From: Liolophura sinensis
Taxonomy: Eukaryota; Mollusca; Polyplacophora; Chitonida; Chitonidae
Length of the DNA stretch: 64,000 bases
Assembly (NCBI RefSeq): GCF_032854445.1
Contig: NW_027017996.1
Span: forward strand, 1-64,000
Direction: 5' to 3'
Below, one piece after another: positions 1 through 12,303 of this stretch. The notes under the pieces were generated by a model. It saw nothing but the letters and a program-made list of their open reading frames with translations, was not told the origin of the DNA and made no database searches. Numbering within the stretch: the first letter of the stretch is position 1; each line of letters starts with the position of its first letter. Both the position numbers and the translations under genes were made by a program.

Positions 1-1900
1 TTACAATGTCCATTTTGCAACTGAGCATGCTTTTATACTTACAATGTCCACCTTGTAACTGAACATGCTATTATAAAGATTACAATGTTCACCTTGTAAC
101 TCAACATGCTTTTATAATGATTACAATGTTCATCTTGTAATTGAACGTGCTAATATAATGAATACAATGTTTACTTTGTAACTGATGATGTTATTATAAT
201 GATTACAATATTCATCTTGTAAATGAATATGCTATTGTAATGATTACAATGTTTATCTTGCAAATGAGCATGCTTGTATACTGATTACAATGTTCACTTT
301 GCAACTGATGATGTTTTTATAATGATTACAATGTTCATCTTGTAACTGAACATGCTATTATGTCGATTACAATCTTCATCTTGCAACTGAGCATGTTTTT
401 AAAATGATTACTATGTTCAACTTGTAACTGAACATGCTTTTATAATGATTACAGTGTTTATCTTGTAAGTCAACGAGCTAATATAATGAATACAATGCTT
501 ATGTTGTAACTGATGATGTTATTATAATGATTACAATATTCATCTTGTAAGTGAATATGCTAATGTAATGATTACAATGTCCATTTTGCAACTGAGCATG
601 CTTGTATACTGATTACAATGTTCACCTTGAAACTGTTTACTTTTTATAATGATTACAATGTTCATCTTGTAACTGAACATGCAATTATAAGGATTACAAT
701 GTTCACTTTGTAACTGAACATGCTATTACAATGATTACATTGTTCACCTTGTAGCTGAGCACATTATTATAATGATTACAATGTTCATCTAGTAACTGAA
801 TATGCTATTGTAATGATTACAATGTCCATTTTGCAACTGAGCATGGTTGTATACTGATTACAATTTTCACTTTGCAACTGATGATGTTTTTATAATGATT
901 ACAATGTTCACTTTGAAAGTGAACATGCAATTATAAGGAATACAATGTTCACTTTGTAACTGAACATGCTTTTACAATGATTACATTGTTCACCTTGTAA
1001 CTGAGCACATTATTATAATAATTACAATGTTCATCTTGTAAGTGAATATGCTAATGTAATGATTACAATATCCATTTTGCAACTGAGCATGCTTTTATAC
1101 TGATTACAATGTTCACCTTGTAACTGATGATGTTTTTATAATGATTACAATGTTCATCTTGTAACTACATATGCTATAATAATGATTACAATGTTCATCT
1201 TGTAATGAAATATGCTAATATAATGATTGCAATATTCATTTTTTAACTGAGCATGCTATTATATTGATTACAATGGTGATTTTGTAACCGTTGACGCTAT
1301 TATAATGATTACAATGTTTACTTTGTAACTGAACATGCTATTACAATGATTACAATGTTCATCTTGTAACTGAACATGCTATTATGTCGATTACAGTCTT
1401 CATCTTGTAACTGAAAATGATATTTTAATGATTACAATGTTTATCTTGCAACTGAGCATGCTATTATAATGATTACAATGTTCACTTCGTAACTGATCAT
1501 GCTTTTTTAACTATTACAATGTTCATCTTGTAACTGGGCATGTTTTTATAATGATTACAATGTTCATCTTGTAACTGAGCACGCTATTGTAATGATTACA
1601 ATGTTCACCTTGTAACTGAGCACATGATTATAATGATTACAATGTTCATCTTGTAACTGAATATGCTATTGTAATGATTACAATGTCCATTTTGCAACTG
1701 AGCATGCTGGTATACTGATTACAATGTTCACCTTGCAACTGATGATGTTTTTATAATGATTACAATGTTCATCTTGTAACTGAACATGCAATTATAAGGA
1801 TTACAATGTTCACTTTGTAACTTAACATGCTATTACAATGATTACAATGCTCATTTTGTAACTGAACATGCTATTATGTCGATTACAATCTTCATCTTGT
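1..1900. repeat. 41-bp satellite array S1
   Basis: Tandem AT-rich satellite cut by the window edge. Monomers begin GATTACAATG; the spacing of successive GATTAC starts (for example 78 and 119) gives a 41-bp period. A typical monomer holds the inverted pair ATGTTCA and TGAACAT, separated by nine bases, followed by the palindrome ATTATAAT. Variants differ at a few fixed positions, for example CTGATGATG, GAACGTGCTAATATAAT or TGCAACTGAGCATG. One monomer near 40 lacks the three bases GAT (TATACTTACAATG). The whole block matches 26416-28315 at an offset of about 26,415 bp, including the rare CTGTTTACTTTTT monomer at 633. The array stops abruptly at CATCTTGT, where module A begins. No gene is seen. 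Confidence 0.97.
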
Positions 1901-1910
1901 ATGTATGTCG

Positions 1911-1922
1911 CTGTGCAACTGA
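1911..1922. repeat. Left target-site duplication of SINE copy A
   Basis: CTGTGCAACTGA, identical to 2289-2300 on the other side of the SINE. The last bases merge with the first GAGT tail unit, so the true length may be 11-12 bp. Confidence 0.85.
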
Positions 1923-2288
1923 GTGAGTGAGTGAGTGCTTGGGGTTTTACGTCGTATCTAAACAATTTTTCAGTCATATGACGACGAAGGAATCATTAGG
2001 GTGCATGCACGTGTAATGTGCCTCCTTGTTGCAGGACGGATTTTCACCGCTCTTTTATTTAGTGCTGCATCACTGAGACGACTTACCGAAGGCAAGTAAG
2101 CCGCCCCGCCCGAGCCATTATGCTGAAACGGGTCAACCAGTCGTTGCACTATACCCTTCATGCTGAACGCCAAACGAGGAAGTTACAACTTCCTCTTTTA
2201 AAGTCTTAGGTGTGACTCGACCAAGGATTGATCCTGGATCTACCGGTCCCGAAGCGGACGCTCTACCAACTGTGCTATCCGGGCCGGT
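1923..2288 (-). mobile_element. tRNA-derived SINE, copy A (mollusc RUDI/V-SINE-like)
   Basis: Non-autonomous retroposon, read on the minus strand from 2288 down to 1923. The head is tRNA-like: a D-arm/A-box region with CAGTTGGTAGAGCG at 2259-2277 and a degenerate B box GGATCAATCCT at 2224-2234. The T-arm still folds (CCAGG, seven-base loop, CTTGG). The body contains a 20-bp near-perfect palindrome at 2176-2195. The tail is (ACTC)n on the minus strand, four GAGT units on the plus. Flanking duplications CTGTGCAACTGA lie at 1911-1922 and 2289-2300 and mark a genuine retroposition. The stretch AACAATTTTTCAGTCATATG with GACGACGAAGG is familiar from mollusc SINEs. The family name is from memory, not checked. 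A 67-codon minus frame (1970-2173) lies wholly inside the SINE and is not a gene. Confidence 0.88.
2224..2277 (-). promoter_or_regulatory. Internal Pol III promoter (A and B boxes) of SINE copy A
   Basis: On the minus strand the A-box region reads TAGCACAGTTGGTAGAGCG (2277-2259) and closely fits the eukaryotic tRNA A-box. The B box reads GGATCAATCCT (2234-2224), against the usual GGTTCRANNCC, and is weakened. Spacing is normal for a tRNA gene. The acceptor stem is not preserved on the 3' side, so this is a SINE head and not a functional tRNA. Transcription would run leftward through the SINE tail into satellite S1. Scanning the plus strand leftward from the head, the first AAAA (a minus-strand T4 terminator) is at 1414-1417. 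Confidence 0.7.
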
Positions 2289-2300
2289 CTGTGCAACTGA
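2289..2300. repeat. Right target-site duplication of SINE copy A
   Basis: CTGTGCAACTGA lies immediately beyond the SINE 5' end (GGGCCGGT on the plus strand). The matching left copy shows that the SINE is a discrete insertion within the module. The same duplication flanks all eight copies, so they descend from one insertion. Confidence 0.85.
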
Positions 2301-5300
2301 CGATCAGATAACATTTATCTGTAAAGACATGTATGTCTCTGCACCATTTACTGTACCTATGTCTTTCACTTCAGGCAAACCTTAGTCCTCCCATACATAA
2401 CCCCACCTGACAAGGCTCCTACTCAGGCTATTTTATTTCCTAGTGAAAGGAAGGCTTTAAGCAAACATGTTTGTACATATAATATTAGTGGAGCGAATTT
2501 TCAGTAATACACAATTAACATATAACAGACCTATCAAAACCCTCACAGAATCCAAACGAAGTCCACTGTAAGCACTCTGGAAAAAACATATTAGGAGCTC
2601 AAGTACGTCTATATCGCATTTGTTATTTCATTTCTAACATGATGATATCACAGAGCTGTTACATTTATCTGTCAAAACCGTTAGTTTAATAAGTTACATA
2701 TTTGTCCTGAAAGAAAGAGACAAAGTTATTGATCTCATTAACGTACGTGTACCTGCCGACGAGCATCAGTTACCATTGTCAGCAAGACTAGTCCCGATAT
2801 AGAAGAACCGCAGAGAAAACCATCAAAGAATTGGGGTCGAGTTTTCTGATCTTATTGCAGTCAGATTAATTTCACAGATATCGTATTCTACACATTTGGC
2901 CCATTGCCAGTACGCTGCAAATAGGGGTGCGAAACAATGCATGTATTTTTCATTGAGGAATGAAGAAAATGGTTTTAAAAAAGGACAAACTTAAGTTCTC
3001 TTAAATATGCATACCTGTAGTTTCCGTTTTGAAAGGCTAAACAAGTCTAACAAAGGGCCATTTGACTTAAGAACATGCCTATTACAATATTACATGTAAT
3101 TAACATAAATACGATATGATGGCGTTTAGTTAAACTAAGGTGAATATACCAGAGTTTGGAAGCGATTTATTCTAAAAATAATTCTTACAATGTTCATCTG
3201 GTAACTGAACATGCTATTATAATGATTACATTGCTCATCTTGTAACTGAGCACGCTATTATACTGATTACAATGTTCATCTTGTAACTGGGCATACTAGT
3301 GTAATAATTAAAATATTAATTTTGTAACTGAGCATGCTATTATACTGATTACAATGTTCATCTTGTAACTGAACATGCTATTATAATGATTACAATGTTC
3401 ATGTTGTAACTGAGCATGCTATTATACGAATTACAATTTTCATCTTGTAATTGAGCATGCTATTATAATGATTACATTGCTCATCTTGTATTTGAGCATG
3501 CTATTTTAACTATTACAATGTTCATCTTGTAACTGGGCATGTTTTTATAATGATTACAATGTTCACCTTGTAACTGAGCACGCTATTGTAATGATTCCAA
3601 TGTTCTTGTAACTGAGCACATTATTATAATGATTGCAATGTTCATCTTGTAACTGAATATGCTATTGCAATGATTACAATGTCCATTTTGCAACTGAGCA
3701 TGCTTGTATACTGATTACAATGTTCATCTAGGAACTGATGATGTTTTTATAATGATTACAACGTTCATCTTGTAACTGAACATGCAATTATAAGGATTAC
3801 AATGTTCACTTTGTAACTGAACATGCTATTACAATGATTACAATATTCATCTTGTAACTGAACATGCTATTATGTCGATTACAATCTTTATCTTGCAACT
3901 GAGCATGATATTATAATGATTACAATGTTCATCTTGTAATTGAACGTGCTAATATATTGAATACAATGTTCATTTTGTAACTGATGATGTTATTATAATG
4001 ATTACAATATTCATCTTGTAACTAAATATGCTTATGTAATGATTACAATGTTCACCTTGCAACTGATGATGTTTTATAATGATTACAATGTTCACTTTGT
4101 AACTGAACATGCAATTATAAGGATTACAATGTTCACTTTGTAACTGAACATGCTATTACAATGATTACATTGTTCACCTTGTAACTGAGCACATTATTAT
4201 AATGATTACAATGTTCATCTTGTAAGTGAATATGCTAATGTAATGATTACAATATCCATTTTGCAACTGAGCATGCTTTTATGCTGATTACAATGTTCAC
4301 CTTGTAACTGATGATGTTTTTATAATGATTAAAATGTTCATCTTGTAACTACATATGCTATAATAATGATTACAATGTTCATCTTGTAACTACATATGCT
4401 AATATAATAATTGCAATATTCATTTTGTAGCTGAGCATGCTATTATATTGATTACAATGGTGATTTTGTAACCGTTGACGCTATTATAATGTTACAATGT
4501 TTACTTTGTAACTGAACATGCTATTACAATGATTACAATGTTCATCGTGTAACTGAACATGCTATTATGTCGATTACAATCTTCATCTTGTAACTGAAAA
4601 TGATATTATAATGATTACAATGTTTATCTTGCAACTGAGCATGCTATTATAATGATTACATTGCTCATCTTGTAACTGCGCACGCTATTATACTGATTAC
4701 AATGTTCATCTTGTAACTGGGCATACTAGTGTAATAATTAAAATATTAATTTTGTAACTGAGCATGCTATTATACTGATTACAATGTTCATCTTGTAACT
4801 GAACATGCTATTATAATGATTACAATGTTCATGTTGTAACTGAGCATGCTATTATACGAATTACAATCTTCAATTGAGCATGCTATTATAATGATTACAT
4901 TGCTCATCTTGTATTTGAGCATGCTATTTTAACTATTACAATGTTCATCTTGTAACTGGGCATGTTTTTATAATGATTACAATGTTCACCTTGTAACTGA
5001 GCACGCTATTGTAATGATTTCAATGTTCTCCTTGTAACTGAGCACATTATTATAATGATTGCAATGTTCATCTTGTAACTGAATATGCTATTGCAATGAT
5101 TACAATGTCCATTTTGCAACTGAGCATGCTTGTATACTGATTACAATGTTCACCTAGGAACTGATGATGTTTTTATAATGATTACAACGTTCATCTTGTA
5201 ACTGAACATGCAATTATAAGGATTACAATGTTCACTTTGTAACTGATTATGCTATTACAATGATTACAATGTTCATCTTGTAACTGAACATGCTATTATG

Positions 5301-6599
5301 TCGATTACAATCTTTATCTTGCAACTGAGCATGATATTATAATGATTACAATGTTCATCCTGTAATTGAACGTGCTAATATAATGAATACAATGTTCATT
5401 TTGTAACTGATGATGTTATTATAATGATTACAATATTTATCTTGTAACTAAATATGCTTATGTAATGATTACAATGTCCATTTTGCAACTGAGCATGCTT
5501 TTATACTTACAATGTCCACCTTGTAATTGAACATGCTATTATAATGATTAGAATGTTCATCTTGTAACTGAGCATGTTTTTATAAAGATTACAATGTTCA
5601 CCTTGTAACTGAACATGCTTTTATAATGATTACAATGTTCATTTTGTAATTAAACGTGCTAATATAATAAATACAATGTTTACTTTGTAACTGATGATGT
5701 TATTATAATGATTACAATATTCATCTTGTAAGTGAATATGCTAATGTAATGATTACAATGTTTATCTTGCAACTGAGCATGCTTGTATACTGATTACAAT
5801 GTTCACCTTGCAACTGATGATGTTTTTATAATGATTACAATGTTCATCTTATAACTGAACATGCTATTATGTCGATTACAATCCTCATCTTGCAACTGAG
5901 CATGTTTTTAAAATGATTACTATGTTCACCTTGTAACTGAACATGCTTTTATAATGATTACAATGTTTATCTTGTAAGTGATCGAGCTAATATAATGAAT
6001 ACAATGCTTATGTTGTAACTGATGATGTTATTATAATGATTACAATGTTCATCTTGTAAGTGAATATGCTAATGTAATGATTACAATGACCATTTTGCAA
6101 CTGAGCATGCTTGTATACTGATTACAATGTTCACCTTGCAACTGATGATGTTTTTATAATGATTACAATGTTCACTTTGTAACTGAACATGCAATTATAA
6201 GGATTACAATGTTCACTTTGTAACTGAACATGCTATTACAAAGATTACATTGTTCACCTTGTAACTCAGCACATTATTATAATGATAACAATGTTCATCT
6301 TGTAAGTGAATATGCTAATGTAATGATCGCAATATCCAGTTTGCAACTGAGCATGCTTTTATACTGATTACAATGTTCACCTTGTAACTGATGATGTTTT
6401 TATAATGATTACAATGTTCATCTTGTAACTACATATGCTATAATAATGATTACAATGTTCATCTTGTAACTACATATGCTAATATAATAATTGCAATATT
6501 CATTTTGTAACTGAGCATGCTATTATATTGATTACAATGGTGATTTTGTAACCGTTTACGCTATAATAATGATTACAATGTTTACTTTGTAACTGAACA

Positions 6600-9001
6600 T
6601 GCTATTACAATGATTACAATGTTCATCTTGTAACTGAACATGCTATTATGTCGATTACAATCTTTATCTTGCAACTGAGCATGATATTATAATGATTACA
6701 ATGTTCATCTTGTAATTGAACGTGCTAATATAATGAATACAATGTTCATTTTGTAACTGATGATGTTTATATAATGATTACAATATTCATCTTGTAACTA
6801 AATATGCTTATGTAATGATTACAATGTCCATTTTGCAACTGAGCATGCTTTTATACTTACAATGTCCACCTTGTAACTGAACATGCTATTATAATGATTA
6901 GAATGTTCATCTTGTAACTGAGCATGTTTTTATAAAGATTACAATGTTCACCTTGTAACTGAACATGCTTTTATAATGATTACAATGTTCATCTTGTAAT
7001 TGAACGTGCTAATATAATGAATACAATGTTTACTTTGTAACTAATGATGTTATTATAATGATTACAATATTTATCTTGTAAGTGAATATGCTAATGTAAT
7101 GATTACAATGTTTATCTTGCAACTGAGCATGCTTGTATACTGATTACAATGTTCACCTTGCAACTGATAATGTTTTTATAATGATTACAATGTTCATCTT
7201 ATAACTAAACATGCTATTATGTCGATTACAATCTTCATCTTGCAACTGAGCATGTTTTTAAAATGATTACTATGTTCACCTTGTAACTGAACATGCTTTT
7301 ATAATGATTACAATGTTTATCTTGTAAGTGAACGAGCTAATATAATGAATACAATGTTTACATTGTAACTGATGATGTTATTATAATAATTACAATATTC
7401 ATCTTGTAAGTGAATATGCTAATGTAATGATTACAATGTCCATTTTGCAACAGAGCATGCTTGTATACTGATTACAATGTTCACCTTGTAACTGTTTATG
7501 TCTTTATAATGATTACAATGTTCATCTTGTAACTGAACATGCAATTATAAGGATTACAATGTTCACTTTGTAACTGAACATGCTATTACAATGATTACAT
7601 GGTTCACCTTGTAACTGAGCGCATTATTATAATGATTACAATGTTCATCTTGTAACTGAATATGCTATTGTAATGATTACAATGTCCATTTTGCAACTGA
7701 GCATGCTTATATACTGATTACAATGTTCACCTTGAAACTGATGATGTTTTTATAATGTTTACAATGGTGATTTTGTAACCGTTGACGCTATTATAATGAT
7801 TACAATGTTTACTTTGTAACTGAACATGCTATTACAATGATTACAATGTTCATCTTGTAACTGGGCATACTAGTGTAATAATTAAAATATTAATTTTGTA
7901 ACTGAGCATGCTATTATACTGATTACAATGTTCATCTTGTAACTGAACATGCTATTATAATGATTACAATGTTCATGTTGTAACTGAGCATGCTATTATA
8001 CGAATTACAATTTTCATCTTGTAATTGAGCATGCTATTATAATGATTACATTGCTCATCTTGTATTTGAGCATGCTATTTTAACTATTACAATGTTCATC
8101 TTGTAACTGGGCATGTTTTTATAATGATTACAATGTTCACCTTTTAACTGAGCACGCTATTGTAATGATTTCAATGTTCTCCTTGTAACTGAGCACATTA
8201 TTATAATGATTGCAATGTTCATCTTGTAACTGAATATGCTATTGCAATGATTACAATGTCCATTTTGCAACTGAGCATGCTTGTATACTGATTACAATGT
8301 TCACCTAGGAAGTGATGATGTTTTTATAATGATTACAACGTTCATCTTGTAACTGAACATGCAATTATAAGGATTACAATGTTCACTTTGTAACTGAACA
8401 TGCTATTACAATAATTACAATGTTCATCTTGTAACTGAACATGCTATTATGTCGATTACAATCTTTATCTTGCAACTGAGCATGTTATTATAATGATTAC
8501 AATGTTCATCTTGTAATTGAACGTGCTAATATATTGAATACAATGTTCATTTTGTAACTGATGATGTTATTATAATGATTACAATATTCATCTTGTAACT
8601 AAATATGCTTATGTAATGATTACAATGTCCATTTTGCAACTGAGCATGCTTTTATACTTACAATGTCCACCTTGTAACTGAACATGCTATTATAATGATT
8701 AGAATGTCCATCTTGTAACTGAGCATGTTTTTATAAAGATTACAATGTTCACCTTGTAACTGAACATGCTTTTATAATGATTACAATGTTCATCTTGTAA
8801 TTGAACGTGCTAATATAATGAATACAATGTTTACTTTGTAACTGATGATGTTATTATAATGATTACAATATTTATCTTGTAAGTGAATATGCTAATGTAA
8901 TGATTACAATGTTTATCTTGCAACTGAGCATGCTTGTATACTGATTACAATGTTCACCTTGCAACTGATGATGTTTTTATAATGATTACAATGTTCATCT
9001 T
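6600..9001. repeat. Satellite block X, first copy (about 5320-bp spacing)
   Basis: Matches about 11920-14321 at an offset of 5319-5320 bp. Shared landmarks include TGATGTTTATATAATG (6758 and 12078), the TGGTGATTTT monomer near 7765 and 13085, and the CTAGGAAGTGATG monomer near 8304 and 13624. The offset drops by one at the second TGGTGATTT copy, which has lost a base (TGATTTTTAACC). Boundaries are approximate. Confidence 0.78.
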
Positions 9002-9780
9002 ATAACTGAACATGCTATTATGTCGATTACAATCTTCATCTTGCAACTGAGCATGTTTTTAAAATGATTACTATGTTCACCTTGTAACTGAACATGCTTT
9101 TATTATGATTACAATGTTTATCTTGTAAGTGATCGAGCTAATATAATGAATACAATGCTTATGTTGTAACTGATAATGTTATTATAATGATTACAATGTT
9201 CATCTTGTAAGTGAATATGCTAATGTAATGATTACAATGTCCATTTTGCAACTGAGCATGCTTGTATACTGATTACAATGTTCACCTTGCAACTGATGAT
9301 GTTTTTATAATGATTACAATGTTCACTTTGTAACTGAACATGCAATTATAAGGATTACAATGTTCACTTTGTAACTGAACATGCTATTACAAAGATTACA
9401 TTGTTCACCTTGTAACTCAGCACATTATTATAATGATAACAATGTTCATCTTGTAAGTGAATATGCTAATGTAATGATCGCAATATCCATTTTGCAACTG
9501 AGCATGCTTTTATACTGATTACAATGTTCACCTTGTAACTGATGATGTTTTTATAATGATTACAATGTTCATCTTGTAACTACATATGCTATAATAATGA
9601 TTACAATGTTCATCTTGTAACTACATATGCTAATATAATAATTGCAATATTCATTTTGTAACTGAGCATGCTATTATATTGATTACAATGGTGATTTTGT
9701 AACCGTTTACGCTATTATAATTATTACAATGTTTACTTTGTAACTGAACATGCTATTACAATGATTACAATGTTCATCTT

Positions 9781-12303
9781 GTAACTGAACATGCTATTAT
9801 GTCGATTACAATCTTCATCTTGCAACTGAGCATGTTTTTAAAATGATTACTATGTTCACCTTGTAACTGAACATGCTTTTATAATGATTACAATGTCTAT
9901 CTTGTAAGTGAACGAGCTAATATAATGAATACAATGCTTATGTTGTAACTGATGATGTTATTATAATGATTACAATATTCATCTTGTAAGTGAATATGCT
10001 AATAAAATGATTACAATGTCCATTTTGCAACTGAGCATGCTTGTATACTGATTACAATGTTCACCTTGTAACTGTTTGTGTTTTTATAATGACTACAATG
10101 TTCATCTTATAACTGAACATGCAATTATAAGGATTACAATGTTCACTTTGTAACTGAACATGCTATTACAATGATTACATTGTTCACCTTGTAACTGAGC
10201 GCATTATTATAATGATTACAATGTTCATCTTGTAACTGAATATGCTATTGTAATGATTACAATGTCCATTTTGCAACTGAGCATGCTTGTTTACTGATTA
10301 CAATGTTCACCTTGCAACTGATGATGTTTTTATAATGATTACAATGTTCACTTTGTAACTGAACATGCTATTACAATGATTACAATGTTCATCTTGTAAC
10401 TGAACATGCTATTATGTCGATTACAATCTTCATCTTGCAACTGAGCATGATATTATAATGATTACAATGTTCATCTTGTAATTGAACGTGCTAATATAAT
10501 GAATACATTGTTCATTTTGTAACTGATGATGTTATTATAATGATTACAATATTCATCTTGTAACTGAATATGCTTATGTATTGATTACAATGTCCATTTT
10601 GCAACTGAGCATGCTTTTATACTTACAATGTCCACCTTGTAACTGAACATGCTATTATAAAGATTACAATGTTCACCTTGTAACTAAACATGCTTTTATA
10701 ATGATTACAATGTTCATCTTGTAATTGAACGTGCTAATATAATGAATACAATGTTTACTTTGTAACTGATGATGTTATTATAATGATTACAATATTCATC
10801 TTGTAAATGAATATGCTAATGTAATGATTACAATGTTTATCTTGCAACTGAGCATGCTTGTATAATGATTACAATGTTCACTTTGCAACTGATGTTGTTT
10901 TTATCATGATTACAATGTTCATCTTGTAACTGAACATGCTATTATGTCGATTACAATCTTCATCTTCCAACTGAGCATGTTTTTAAAATGATTACTATGT
11001 TCACCTTGTAACTGAACATGCTTTTATAATGATTACAGTGTTTATCTTGTAAGTCAACGAGCTAATATAATGAATACAATGCTTATGTTGTAACTGATGA
11101 TGTTATTATAATGATTACAATATTCATCTTGTAAGTGAATATGCTAATGTAATGATTACAATGTCCATTTTGCAACTGAGCATGCTTGTATACTGATTAC
11201 AATGTTCACCTTGAAACTGTTTACTTTTTATAATGATTACAATGTTCATCTTGTAACTGAACATGCAATTATAAGGATTACAATGTTCACTTTGTAACTG
11301 AACATGCTATTACAATGATTACATTGTTCACCTTGTAGCTGAGCACATTATTATAATGATTACAATGTTCATCTTGTAACTGAATATGCTATTGTAATGA
11401 TTACAATGTCCATTTTGCAACTGAGCATGGTTGTATACTGATTACAATTTTCACTTTGCAACTTATGATGTTTTTATAATGATTACAATGTTCACTTTTA
11501 AAGTGAACATGCAATTATAAGGAATACAATGTTCATTTTGTAACTGAACATGCTTTTACAATGATTACATTGTTCACCTTGTAACTGAGCACATTATTAT
11601 AATAATTACAATGTTCATCTTGTAAGTGAATATGCTAATGTAATGATTACAATATCCATTTTGCAACTGAGCATGCTTTTATACTGATTACAATGTTCAC
11701 CTTGTAACTGATGATGTTTTTATAATGATTACAATGTTCATCTTGTAACTACATATGCTATAACAATGATTACAATGTTCATCTTGTAATGAAATATGCT
11801 AATATAATGATTGCAATATTCATTTTGTAACTGAGCATGCTATTATATTGATTACAATGGTGATTTTGTAACCGTTGACGCTATTATAATGATTACAATG
11901 TTTACTTTGTAACTGAGCATGCTATTACAATGATTACAATGTTCATCCTGTAACTGAACATGCTATTATGTCGATTACAATCTTTATCTTGCAACTGAGC
12001 ATGATATTATAATGATTACAATGTTCATCTTGTAATTGAACGTGCTAATATAATGAATACAATGTTCATTTTGTAACTGATGATGTTTATATAATGATTA
12101 CAATATTCATCTTGTAACTAAATATGCTTATGTAATGATTACAATGTCCATTTTGCAACTGAGCATGCTTTTATACTTACAATGTCCACCTTGTAACTGA
12201 ACATGCTATTATAATGATTACAATGTTCATCTTGTAACTGAGCATGTTTTTATAAAGATTACAATGTTCACCTTGTAACTGAACATGCTTTTATAATGAT
12301 TAC
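9781..12303. repeat. Satellite block Z, first copy (about 4540-bp spacing)
   Basis: This block repeats at about 14321-16843 with a constant offset of 4540 bp. Private variants are shared, for example GACTACAATG with CTGTTTGTG (near 10070 and 14610), ACTTATGATG (11461 and 16001) and GCATGCTTGTTTACTG (near 10283 and 14823). Upstream of 9781 and downstream of 12303 the two copies no longer match, so these are the block edges to within about one monomer. Confidence 0.85.

Larger units (their letters stand above)
1901..3184 (-). repeat. SINE-bearing module A (short form)
   Basis: Non-satellite segment between two 41-bp arrays. It starts with ATGTATGTCG, fused directly to a truncated satellite monomer, then carries the SINE with its two target-site duplications. 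About 880 bp of sequence follow that I do not recognise, ending TCTAAAAATAATTC before satellite resumes at TTACAATG. The right arm (2301-3184) has no long open frame and no terminal inverted repeat that I can see. Base composition is less AT-rich than the satellite and includes CpG sites. Seven more copies lie in the window in the same orientation. The strand given is that of the SINE. Confidence 0.9.

Noticed and set aside
1-1900. Telomeric or CENP-B-box-like motif in the satellite
   Set aside because: No TTAGGG-type runs and no TTCG...CGGG core in the monomers. A centromeric role cannot be claimed from sequence alone.
1970-2173. 67-codon minus-strand open frame repeated in modules A, B, E and F
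   Set aside because: It lies wholly within the SINE body. It is broken in C, D, G and H by small changes (for example CTATCCCCCTTC), and no domain or start context suggests a protein.
2214-2288. A functional tRNA gene on the minus strand in each module
   Set aside because: A box and T-arm are good, but the acceptor stem has no 3' partner, the anticodon arm pairs poorly and the B box is altered. It continues into a SINE body with a simple-repeat tail and target-site duplications.
1923-3184. Module as a Helitron or terminal-inverted-repeat transposon
   Set aside because: No terminal inverted repeats, no CTRR-type end with hairpin and no transposase fragment were seen. Only a weak ATAA duplication supports mobility, so I left it as a finding.
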